This document shows, piece by piece, positions 42,914-54,000 of a DNA stretch of 64,000 bases. Each line of letters opens with the position of its first letter. Positions within the stretch are counted from its first letter, which is position 1. A program made the position numbers and the translations under genes. Source of the stretch: Arenicola marina (Eukaryota; Annelida; Polychaeta; Arenicolidae); the NCBI GenBank assembly GCA_964019135.1, contig OZ025258.1:12059771-12123770 (forward strand), written 5' to 3'. The notes beneath the pieces are model-generated. The model was not told the DNA's origin. It did not search any database and saw only the letters and a program-made list of their open reading frames with translations.

Positions 42914-43330
42914 CCAACTGCCAAGTCAACATACAATTCTGAACTAATTAGTTACCCGGTGAATTTATTAGCATCTCAGGGGTGAGGTCAACATATATGT
43001 CAATAGGATAGAGTGCCAGGGAATTTCGTGCTATGCTAATATATGTCAAGCAACATGATGAGAGTGAAATTTGGTATCAAATTGTTGTTGCTAACGCCAT
43101 GAGAGTCAGTAGTTAAGAAACCGATGGCTGGTTTTTCATATCAGACGGATACCGCTTTTAACATGTGGAAATGTTTGCTGTTAAATGCATCGTTATTATA
43201 CATAAGAGACAGAGGATAACAATCCACTAACAAAGTTTTTTAATACATCCGTATGATATTGTTGATATCTTGCTCAATTTGGGTCGGGCTGCAATTGAAA
43301 TGTATAATTAACAAAGAAAAAAAAGTTCGT

Positions 43331-43402
43331 TAGCAGAGCGTGGTTTCGATCCACGGACCTCTGGGTTATGGGCCCAGCACGCTTCCACTGCGCCACTCTG
43401 CT
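43331..43402 (-). tRNA. tRNA-iMet-CAT: Initiator tRNA-Met (CAU)
   Basis: Consensus copy, twin of 6574. Confidence 0.95.
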
Positions 43403-43844
43403 CCAACTGCCACGTCGACATTCAATTCTGAACTAATCAGTTCACCGCTGAGATCATCAGTGGCTCACGGGTGAGGTCAGCATATAAGTCCATAATATAG
43501 GATTGGCTTGAACGGGACCTTTCAGCATATAAGGGTATTTTGTGCCATGCTAATAAATGTCAAGCAACATGATGAAAGTGAAATTATGAATCAAATTGTT
43601 GTTGCTAACACCATGAGAGTCAGTAGTTAAGAGACCGATGGCTATCTTTTCATATCAGACGGATACCGTTTTTAACATGTGGAAATGTTTTCTGTTAAAT
43701 GCATTGTTATTATACATAACAGACAGAGGACAACAATCCACTAACAAAGTTTTTTAATACATCCGTATGATATTGTTGATATCTTGCTCAATTTGGGTAG
43801 GGCTGCAATTGAAATGTATAATTAACAAAGAAAAAAAAGTTCGT

Positions 43845-43916
43845 TAGCAGAGCGTGGTTTCGATCCACGGACCTCTGGGTTATGGGCCCAGCACGCTTCC
43901 ACTGCGCCACTCTGCT
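43845..43916 (-). tRNA. tRNA-iMet-CAT: Initiator tRNA-Met (CAU)
   Basis: Consensus copy, twin of 7088. Confidence 0.95.
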
Positions 43917-44358
43917 CCAACTGCCACGTCGACATTCAATTCTGGACTAATCAGTTCACCGCGGAGATCATCAGTAGCTCACGGGTGAGGTCAGCATATA
44001 AGTCCATAATATAGGATTGGCTTGAACGGGACCTTTCAGCATATAAGGGTATTTTGTGCCATGCTAATAAATGTCAAGCAACACGATGAAAGTGAAATTT
44101 GGAATCAAATTGTTGTTGCTAACGCCATGAGAGTCAGTAGTAAGGAGACCGATGGCTTCGTTTTCATATCAGACGGATACCGTTTTTAACATGTGGAAAT
44201 GTTTTCTGTTAATTGCATCGTTATTGTACATGACACACAAGGGATAACAATCTACTGATGAAGTTTGTTTAATACATCCGTATGATATTGTTGAAATCTT
44301 GCTCAACTTGGATCGGGCCGCAATTGAAATGTATAATTAACAAAGAAAACCTAAACTT

Positions 44359-44430
44359 TAGCAGAGCGTGGTTTCGATCCACGGACCTCTGGGTTATGGG
44401 CCCAGCACGCTTCCACTGCGCCACTCTGCT
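44359..44430 (-). tRNA. tRNA-iMet-CAT: Initiator tRNA-Met (CAU)
   Basis: Consensus copy. The twin at 7602 has the T69 to C change. Confidence 0.94.
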
Positions 44431-44871
44431 CTAACTGCCACGTCGACATTCAATTCTGAACTAATCAGTTCACCGCTGAGATCATCAGTAGCTCACGGGG
44501 GAGGTGAGCATATAAGTCCATAACATAGGATTTGCTTGAACGGGACCTTTCAGCATATAAGGGTATTTTGTGCCATGCTAATAAATGTCAAGAACATGAT
44601 GAGAGTGAAATTATGGATCAAATTGTTGTTGCTAACACCTTGAGAGTCAGTAGTTAAGAGACCGATGGCTGGCTTTTCATATCAGACAGATACCGCTTTT
44701 AACATGTGGAAATGTTTTCTGTTAAATTCATCGATATTATACATAACAGACAGAGGATAACAATCCACTAACAAAGTTTTTGAATACATCCGTATGATAT
44801 TGTTGATATCTTGCTCAATTTGGGTCGGGCTGCAATTGAAATGTATATTTAACAAAGAAAAAAAAGTTCGT

Positions 44872-44943
44872 TAGCAGAGCGTGGTTTCGATCCACGGACC
44901 TCTGGGTTATGGGCCCAGCACGCTTCCACTGCGCCACTCTGCT
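44872..44943 (-). tRNA. tRNA-iMet-CAT: Initiator tRNA-Met (CAU)
   Basis: Consensus copy, twin of 8114; its T run is one base longer. Confidence 0.95.
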
Positions 44944-45135
44944 CCAACTGCCACGTCGCCATTCAATTCTGAACCAGTCAGTGCAACCATGGATGACGTA
45001 ATCAAGTGAAATACTCAAATGGTGTTGGCCACGCCTTCAAGTAGAGGCAAAAATTCGATGTGACTAATCGCAAATTACTTTGAGCGACGGGCATACGAAG
45101 CGTATGAATGTTACAAAAGAAGAGCAAAATGCCAG

Positions 45136-45257
45136 TGCTCCGGGTGAGGCTCGAACTCACAACCTCCGCATCTCTCGCAGCGAGCCAGACCCGCGCCAAA
45201 GCGGGCAGGAAATACTGTCTATAAGTACGGCGCGCTAACCGATTGTGCCACCGGGGC
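45136..45257 (-). tRNA. tRNA-Ile-TAT: tRNA-Ile (UAU) with 48-nt intron
   Basis: Twin of 8378 with the same intron change. Confidence 0.9.
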
Positions 45258-45519
45258 TGACCTGCGATTGACGATAAAGAAGGCTAAGCAACTCACGCGT
45301 GGGGTCAAAATATCGTTTGTATGCGATCTGGTTGGATCCAGATAACACTTTCTCTTTCATAAGAGTGAAGTATTATTCAGTGTTGTTGTTTAATACAATC
45401 GTTTGGAACCTTGTCAATGCCGATTAGTTTCCAGACTTCTAAAAAAATGACTTATATTCTTGATAAATTGTTCAGTTTGGTTTAGATCGCATTTGAAATG
45501 GATATTTAAAAACAATATT

Positions 45520-45591
45520 TAGCAGAGCGTGGTTTCGATCCACGGACCTCTGGGTTGTGGGCCCAGCACGCTTCCACTGCGCCACTCTGCT
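45520..45591 (-). tRNA. tRNA-iMet body with anticodon CAC
   Basis: Twin of 8762 with the same single T36 to C change. Confidence 0.82.
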
Positions 45592-46033
45592 CCAACTACC
45601 ACGTCGACATTCAATTCTGAACTAATCAGTTCGCCGCGGAGATCATCAGTAGCTCACGGGGGAGGTCAGCATATAAGTCCATAATATAGGATTGGCTTGA
45701 ACGGGACCTTTCAGCATATAAGGGTATTTTGTGCCATGCTAATAAATGTCAAGCAACATGATGAAAGTGAAATTTGGAATCAAATTGTTGTTGCTAACGC
45801 CATGAGAGTCAGTAGTAAGGTGACCGATGGCTTCGTTTTCATATCAGACGGATACCGTTTTTAACATGTGGAAATATTTTCTGTTAATTGCATCGTTATT
45901 ATACATGACACACAGGGAATAACAATCTACTGATGAAGTTTTTTTAATACATCCGTATGATATTGTTGATATCTTGCTCAATTTGGGTCGGGCTGCAATC
46001 GAAATGTATAATTAACAAAGAAAAAAAGTTCGT

Positions 46034-46105
46034 TAGCAGAGCGTGGTTTCGATCCACGGACCTCTGGGTTATGGGCCCATCACGCTTCCACTGCGCCACT
46101 CTGCT
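46034..46105 (-). tRNA. tRNA-iMet-CAT: Initiator tRNA-Met (CAU), C27A variant
   Basis: Twin of 9276. Confidence 0.88.
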
Positions 46106-46547
46106 CCAAATGCCACGACGACATTCAATTCTGAACTAATCAGTTCACCGCTGAGATCATCAGTAGCTCACGGGTGAGGTCAGCATATAAGTCCATAATA
46201 TAGGATTGGCTTGAACGGGACCTTTCAGCATAAAAAGGTATTTTGTGCCATGCTAATAAATGTCAAGCAACATGAAGAAAGTGAAATTTGAAATCAAATT
46301 GTTGTTGCTAACGCCATGAGAGTCAGTGGTAAAGAGACCGATGGCTTCGTTTTCATATCAGACGGATACCGTTTTTAACATGTGGAAACGTTTTCTGTTA
46401 ATTGCATCGTTATTATACATGACACACAGGGGATAACAATCTACTGATGAAGTTTTTTTAATAAATCTGTATGATATTGTTGAAATCTGGCTCAATTTGG
46501 GTCGGGCTGCAATTGAAATGTATAATTAACAAAGAAAAGCAAATCGT

Positions 46548-46619
46548 TAGCAGAGCGTGGTTTCGATCCACGGACCTCTGGGTTATGGGCCCAGCAGGCT
46601 TCCACTGCGCCACTCTGCT
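46548..46619 (-). tRNA. tRNA-iMet-CAT: Initiator tRNA-Met (CAU), G24C variant
   Basis: Twin of 9790, next to the right SINE pair. Confidence 0.88.
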
Positions 46620-46779
46620 CCAACTGCCAAGTCAACATACAATTCTGAACTAATTAGTTACCCGGGGAATTTATTAGCATCTCAGGGGTGAGGTCAACAT
46701 ATATGTCAATAGGATAGAGTGCCAGGGAATTTTGTGCTATGCTAATATATGTCAAGCAACATGATGAGGGTCAAATTAG

Positions 46780-47141
46780 TGTAACGGCGGGGGCCGGTTT
46801 GGTCCCCAGCGGGAGTCGAACTCACGATCTCCCGATATCAAGTCAACCACTCTACCTCTTCGGCTAAAGGGGTGATCCCTGTAGCCGAGGCTAGTAGGAA
46901 TGGTTTGACTCACTGCTACACATTCCCCCCTCTTTCCGAGAGGGCTGTCCTCAGACCAGGACTACTCAGTGTCAGAACCGCCGTGGGTTCTACCTGTGTC
47001 GGGCTCCATTGTAACGGCGGGGGCCGGTTTGTTCCTCAGCGGGAGTCGAACTCACCATATCAAGTCAACCACTCTACCCCTTCGGCTAAAGGGGTGATCC
47101 CTCTAGCCGAGGCTAGTAGGAATGGTTTGACTCACTGCTAC
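46780..47141 (-). mobile_element. Dimeric tRNA-derived SINE (right duplicate)
   Basis: Copy of 10022-10383 with the same ATTAG flanks and one base change seen (ATAGCCGAGG to GTAGCCGAGG). It shares its insertion site through the large duplication, so it is not an independent insertion. Confidence 0.7.
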
Positions 47142-47176
47142 ATTAGGAATCAAGTTGTTGTTGCTAACGCCATGAG

Positions 47177-47365
47177 GAATGGAATGTTGGTGTTTTAGGC
47201 CACTTTTGTGCACATACAGGCTAAATTGGGCCAAGAAACCTCCCGAGACGATGAAGGATGAAGGAATGAAACATGCCCCAGATTAGGTGCCCGAGCCCGG
47301 ATTCGAACCCAGGACCTATTGATCTGCGGTCTAGTGCGCTAACCACTACACCAGGGAGGCCCCCC
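47177..47365 (-). mobile_element. tRNA-derived SINE with 14-bp target duplication (right duplicate)
   Basis: Copy of 10419-10607 with the same 14-bp flanking duplication. The tRNA-like head is at 47288-47360. Confidence 0.8.
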
Positions 47366-47606
47366 GCTAACGCCATGAGAGTCAGTAGTTAAGAAACCGA
47401 TGGCTGGCTTTTCATATCAGACGGATACCGCTTTTAACATGTGGAAATGTTTTCTGTTAATTGCATCGTTATTATACATGACACACAGGGGATAACAATC
47501 TACTGATAAAGTTATTTTAATAAATCTGTGTGATATTGTTGAAATCTTACTCAATTTGGGTCGGGCCGCAATTGAAATGTATAATTAACAAAGAAAACCT
47601 AAACTT

Positions 47607-47678
47607 TAGCAGAGCGTGGTTTCGATCCACGGACCTCTGGGTTATGGGCCCAGCACGCTTCCACTGCGCCACTCTGCT
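47607..47678 (-). tRNA. tRNA-iMet-CAT: Initiator tRNA-Met (CAU)
   Basis: Consensus copy, twin of 10849. Confidence 0.94.
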
Positions 47679-48120
47679 CTAACTGCCACGTCGACATTCA
47701 ATTCTGAACTAATCAGTTCACCGCTGAGATCATCAGTAGCTCACGGGGGAGGTGAGCATATAAGTCCATAACATAGGATTTGCTTGAACGGGACCTTTCA
47801 GCATATAAGGGTATTTTGTGCCATGCTAATAAATGTCAAGCAACATGATGAAAGTGAAATTTGGAATCGAATTGTTGTTGCTGACGCCAAGAGAGTCAGT
47901 AGTAAAGAGACCGATGGCTTCGTTTTCATATGAGACGGATACCGTTTTTAACATGTGGAAATGTTTTCTGTTAATTGCATCGTTATTGTAAATGACACAT
48001 AGGGGATAACAATCTACTGATGAAGTTTTTTTAATACATCCGTATGATATTGTTGAAATCTTACTCAATTTGGGTCGGGCCGCAATTGAAATGTATAATT
48101 AACAAAGAAAACCTAATCGT

Positions 48121-48192
48121 TAGCAGAGCGTGGTTCCGATCCACGGACCTCTGGGTTATGGGCCCAGCACGCTTCCACTGCGCCACTCTGCT
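48121..48192 (-). tRNA. tRNA-iMet-CAT: Initiator tRNA-Met (CAU), A58G variant
   Basis: Twin of 11363 with the T-loop change. Confidence 0.83.
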
Positions 48193-48386
48193 CCAACTGC
48201 CAAGTCAACATACCATTCTGAACCAGTCAGTGCAACCATGGATGACGTAATCAAGTGAAATACTCAAATGGTGTTGGCCACGTATTCAAGTAGAGGCAAA
48301 AATTCAATGTGACTAATATCGCAAATTACTTTGAGCGACGGGCATGCGAAGCGCATGAATGTTACAAAAGAAGAGCAAAATGCCAG

Positions 48387-48508
48387 TGCTCCGGCTGGGG
48401 CTCGAACTCACAACCTCCGCATCTCTCGCAGCGAGCCAGACCCGCGCCAAAACGGGTTAGAAATACTGTCTATAAGTACGGCGCGCTAACCGATTGTGCC
48501 ACCGGGGC
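48387..48508 (-). tRNA. tRNA-Ile-TAT: tRNA-Ile (UAU) with intron, T-stem variant
   Basis: Twin of 11629 with the T62/C65 changes. Confidence 0.78.
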
Positions 48509-48770
48509 TGACCTGCGACTGACGATAAAGAAGGCTAAGCAACTCACGCGTGGGGTCAAAATATCGTTTGTATGCGATCTGGTTGGATCCAGATAACACT
48601 TTCTGTATCATAAGAGTCAAGTATTATTCAGTGTTTTTGTTTTATGCAATCGTTTGGAACCCTGTCAATGCCGATTAGTTTCCAGACTTCTAAAAAATTG
48701 ACATCTATTCTTGATAAATTGTTCAGTTTGGTTTAGATCGCATTTGAAATGGATATTTAAAAACAATATT

Positions 48771-48842
48771 TAGCAGAGCGTGGTTTCGATCCACGGACCT
48801 CTGGGTTATGGGCCCAGCACGCTTCCACTGCGCCACTCTGCT
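48771..48842 (-). tRNA. tRNA-iMet-CAT: Initiator tRNA-Met (CAU)
   Basis: Consensus copy. The twin at 12013 has the C40 to T wobble. Confidence 0.95.
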
Positions 48843-49036
48843 CCAACTTCCAAGTCAACATACAATTCTGAACCAGTCAGTGCAACCATGGATGACGTAA
48901 TCAAGTGAAATACTCAAAGGGTGTTGGCCACGCCTTCAAGTGGAGGGAAAAATTCAATGTGACTAATATCGCAAATTACTTTGAGCGACGGGCATATGAA
49001 GCGTATGAATGTTACAAAAGAAGAGCAAAATGCCAG

Positions 49037-49158
49037 TGCTCCGGGTGAGGCTCGAACTCACAACCTCCGCATCTCTCGCAGCGAGCCAGAACCGCGCCAA
49101 AGCGGGCTGGAAATACTGTCTATAAGTACGGCGCGCTAACCGATTGTGCCACCGGGGC
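49037..49158 (-). tRNA. tRNA-Ile-TAT: tRNA-Ile (UAU) with 48-nt intron
   Basis: Twin of 12279; exons are consensus. Confidence 0.88.
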
Positions 49159-49420
49159 TGACCTGCGGTTGCCGATCAAGAAGGCTAAGCAACTCACGCG
49201 TGGGGTCAAAATATCGTTTGTATGCGATCTGGTTGGATCCAGATAACACTTTCTGTATAATAAGAGTTAGGTATTATTCAGTGTTTTTGTTTAATACAAT
49301 CGTTTGGAACCCTGTCAATGCCGATTAGTTTCCAGATTTCTAAAAAAATTACTTCTATTCTTGATAAATTGTTCAGTTTGGTTTAGATCGCATTTGAAAT
49401 GGATATTTAAAAACAATATT

Positions 49421-49492
49421 TAGCAGAGCGTGGTTTCGATCAACGGACCTCTGGGTTATGGGCCCAACACGCTTCCACTGCGCCACTCTGCT
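49421..49492 (-). tRNA. tRNA-iMet-CAT: Initiator tRNA-Met (CAU), G52T and C27T variant
   Basis: Shares G52 to T with 12663 and adds a C27 to T wobble. Confidence 0.84.
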
Positions 49493-49909
49493 CCAACTGA
49501 CACGTCAACATTCAATTCTGAACTAATCAGTTACCCGGTGAATTTATTAGCATCTCAGGGGTGAGGTCAACATATATGTCAATAGGATAGAGTGTCAGGG
49601 AATTTCGTGCTATGCTAATATATGTCAAGCAACGTGATGAGAGTCAAATTAGGAATCAAGTTGTTGTTGTTAACACCATGAGAGTCAGTAGTAAAGAGAC
49701 CGATGGCTTCGTTTTCATATCAGACGGATACCGCTTTTAACATGTGGAAATGTTTGCTGTTAAATGCATCGTTATTATACAAAACAGACAGAGGACAACA
49801 ATCTACCGATGAAGTTTTTTTATACATCCGTATGATATTGTTGATATCTTGCTCAATTTGGTTCGGGCTGCAATTGAAATGTTTAATTGACAAAGAAAAA
49901 AAAGTCCGT

Positions 49910-49981
49910 TAGCAGAGCGTGGTTTCGATCCAAGGACCTATGGGTTATGGGCCCAGCACGCTTCCACTGCGCCACTCTGCT
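49910..49981 (-). tRNA. tRNA-iMet-like (CAU), G43T and G50T variant
   Basis: Two broken pairs, 27:43 and 50:64. The same haplotype is at 61291. Absent from the left duplicate, where this unit was lost or merged. Confidence 0.8.
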
Positions 49982-50423
49982 CCAACTGCCACGTCAACAT
50001 TCAATTCTGAACTAATCAGTTCACCGCTGAGATCATCAGCAGCTCACGGGTGAGGTCAACATATATGTCCATAAGATAGGATCGGCTTGAACGGGACCTT
50101 TCAGCATATAAGGGTATTTTGTGCCATGCTAATAAATGTCAAGCAACATGATGAGAGTCAGATAAGGAATCAAATTGTTGTTGCAAACACCATGAGAGTC
50201 AGTAGTTAAGAGACCGATGGCTGGCTTTTCATATCAGACGGATACCGCTTTTAACATGTGGAAATGTTTGCTGTTAAATGCATCGTTATTATACATAACA
50301 GACAGAGGATAACAATCCACTAACAAAGTTTTTTATTACATCCGTATGATATTGTTGATATCTTGCTCAATTTGGGTCGGGCTGCAATTGAAATGTATAA
50401 TTAACAAAGAAAAACTAGTTCGT

Positions 50424-50495
50424 TAGCAGAGCGTGGTTTCGATCCACGGACCTCTGGGTTATGGGCCCAGCACGCTTCCACTGCGCCACTCTGCT
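50424..50495 (-). tRNA. tRNA-iMet-CAT: Initiator tRNA-Met (CAU)
   Basis: Consensus copy, in the unit that receives the right I-type LINE 62 bp upstream of its 5' end. Confidence 0.95.
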
Positions 50496-50557
50496 CCAAC
50501 TGCCACGTCGACATTCAATTCTGAACTAATCAGTTCACCGCTGAGATCATTAGTAGC

Positions 50558-51029
50558 GAGAAAAATAATAGAAAGTAAAACTACAAATGTAACTGGAAAC
50601 AAAACATTCGCTGAAGTGACGGGCTCGACCCAAACCAAATCCAATGAAACAACACCAAAACCAAACATGGTTTCCATAGGAATAAACACTGTTTATTCTT
50701 GGCCACCAGATGCATAATTCACAATTACAACAGAAAACCCAGAGGAGACAGGAACATCTAGCCAGACAGAGCCCATAATAGAAATTCAAACAAAGACACC
50801 TGCAAAGAAACCTCCTACAAAATCCACTACAAAACCCACCACCCACAAACTGAACAAATCGAAACCAGCAAAACTAAACCGACCACCCAAGGGATCAACG
50901 GATCCCATCAAAGTACATAACAAATACTCGCAACTAGAGGAGGAGGACGATGAGGAAATGGAGACAGACCCACAAGAAAGGGGAAGGGACAAAAGAAAAC
51001 ACAAGGCAGATACGCCACCCATATCATAA
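50558..51029 (+). pseudogene. LINE ORF1 C-terminal remnant (right duplicate)
   Basis: Copy of 13286-13757 with the same in-frame TAA (50715-50717), so the stop predates the duplication or belongs to the source element. It ends 3 nt before ORF2. Confidence 0.65.
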
Positions 51030-51032
51030 ACC

Positions 51033-54000
51033 ATGGCTTCCATTATACAATGGAATTGTCGAGGTATGAGAGCCAATCGTGATGAAATCCTCTTGCTAAA
51101 GCAGGACCACAACCCCATAGCGTTTTGTCTCCAAGAAACATTCATCAAAAACCAAGGCGATATAACAATTAGTGGATATACATCATATGATAATCTAGGA
51201 CTTAATACGGGAGATAAAATCACAGGCGGAGTTAGTATCCTTATAAAGGAGAAAACTCCACACAGCCAAATACCCTTGCAGACCAACCTACAAGCTATGG
51301 CCATGCGAATAACATTACACAAAACCATAACCCTGTGCTCTATCTATATTCCACCTAATTTACGTCCAACACGACTAGAACTAGAAAATATAATAAAACA
51401 ACTTCCAGCGCCGTATATACTTCTTGGAGATTTCAATGCCCATCATACGATATGGGGTTGTAAAGACATACAACCCAAGGGCCGCCTGCTAGAGGACTTT
51501 ATCTTAAAAAACAATACCGTTCTGCTCAACGATGGCTCAATAACTTATATACACCCTGGGAATGGTGCCAAAACGGCTATAGACCTAACTATAGCCCATC
51601 CCAGTCTATGCCTTGATTTCAACTGGAAAGTGGAAGATCTTCTTCACGGCAGTGACCACTTCCCTATCCTTCTTACTAGCCAATTTCCCGCTCCAGATGA
51701 AAATATTGCTCACTGGAAGCTAAATAAGGCTGACAGGACTGCTTTTAAGGAAACGGGCTTTAAAAAACTCACAACAACCAACTTCCAAGGTATACCAGAC
51801 CCAATAGCCCTCTTCAGCGAAACACTTCATAAAATAGCTGAAGACACCATTCCCAAAACCTCGACCAATCTCAAAATACAAAAGAAGCCATGGTTTAACG
51901 ATGAATGCCGTGAGGCCGTACAACAACGAAAACAGGCTCAGCGAGAACTCCAAATACATCCTACTCCAGGAAATATCCTCAAATATAAACAAGTGCGAGC
52001 ACAGACCCGCCGCACAATACGAACAACAAAAAGGGAATCCTGGAGAAACTATGTCTCCAAACTTGGAAATAAAACAACAACTAAGAAAACGTGGCGAGCC
52101 ATACAGAAGATCAGTGGGAAAAAAGCAAACAACAGCATAAACCACCTGATCCATGAAAACACAACCCTCACCGAACCAGTGCAAATAGCCAATACCTTGT
52201 CGAAAGCCTTTGCAACAAATTCTTCCTCAAAACATTACACGGCTAAATTCCAAAGATACAAGGCGGTTAGTGAGAGGAAAAAACTCAATTTCAAATCCAA
52301 AAATGATGAATATTACAATAGCCTCTTCTCCATAGAGGAACTCCAGTCTGCCCTGAGGAAAACTAACAACACTTCTCCAGGGCCAGACAATATCCCATAC
52401 CAATTCCTGAAACAACTACCCGATACATCCTTGGAACTTCTTCTCGACATATTCAACTTCATTTGGCAAACCGGGCAAATACCCCCATCGTGGAAAAAGG
52501 CGATAGTCATTCCTATCCCTAAGCCTGGGAAGGATCACACCAATCCTTCTTCCTACCGACCAATAGCTCTTACAAGTTGTATATGTAAAACACTAGAAAA
52601 GATGATAAATAACCGCCTTACCTATGTTCTGGAAACAAATAATATCATCACTAAGTTCCAGAGTGGCTTTCGACAAAACAGAAATACCACCGATAATTTA
52701 ATACGATTGGAGACCTATATACGCGAGGCATTCATCAAAAAAGAACACGTGGTGGCAGTATTATTTGACCTTGAAAAGGCATATGACACCACATGGAAAT
52801 ATGGTATTTTAAAAGACCTCCATGATATGGGACTCAGAGGTCATATGCCAAATTTTATTCAAGAATTCCTAAACAGACGTCTATTTCAGACAAGGGTCGG
52901 AACTACCCTCTCCGAAGTATACGATCAGGAGATGGGGGTTCCCCAAGGCAGTATCCTATCTGTAACCCTTTTTAGTATTAAAATCAACAGCACCATAAAA
53001 TGTCTCACTAATAACATAGATCCTTCTCTATTTGTTGATGATTTTTTGGCCTGTTTCAGGTCCAAACATATGCACACAATAGAAAGGCAACTACAAATGA
53101 ACCTCAATAAGTTACAACAATGGTGCGATGAGAATGGATTTAAATTTTCAAAAACTAAAACAGTGTGTATGCACTTCTGTCAACTCCGGAAACTCCATCC
53201 GGAACCTGAACTTAAAATGAATGGGGATCAAATACCAGTTGTGCCAGAAACAACATTTTTCGGCCTTTTATTCGGTAAAAAACTGACTTTTATACCCCAT
53301 ATCAAACAATTAAAACAGAAATGTACCAAAGCACTTAATATAATTAAAGTGCTATCTAATACAGAATGGGGAACAGAAAGAGAGACATTATCAAATATCT
53401 ACAGAGCCCTGATACGGTCACGGCTGGATTATGGGTCGATGATTTACGGATCAGCACGCAAATCATATTTGCAGATGCTGGACCGTGTGCACAACCAAGC
53501 ACTTCGTTTATGTCTGGGAGCTTTCCGCACATCTCCTGCGGAAAGCCTGTACGTGGAGTCTGCTGAGCCATCTCTATACTACCGTAGAGATAAATTAGCA
53601 CTACAATACGCACTTAAGCTCAAAACAAATCCCAATAATCCTACCTTTCAAGACGTATTCCATCCAAAGTTTACAACACTATTTGAAAACAAACCAAAGA
53701 CAACACCTACCTTTGGAATTCGAGTCAATAACCTTTTGACAAGATACAATATCAATTTCAACGATATACGAACCTGGCATCTTCCAGAAATCCCACCATG
53801 GGAAATCGAATCTCCAAAAGTTCTGTTAGAACTAGCAACTTACAACAAATCTGACACAGACCCATCACAATTTATAGAACTTAAACATACTATTCACAAT
53901 CAACACCCCAACCATTTCTCTATATATACCGATGGCTCAAAGGACTCCCACAGGGTGGCTGCTGCGGCGGTGGCTGGTGAACACCAGTGCAGCAGCCGCC

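Larger units (their letters stand above)
39144..50557 (-). repeat. Tandem tRNA array, block 3
   Basis: This block holds 20 Met and 5 Ile genes. It duplicates 709-13285 with the SINE pair in place, but lacks 1678 bp (units at about 1.6-3.2 kb of block 1) and has one extra 514-bp unit before the I-type LINE. Confidence 0.95.
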
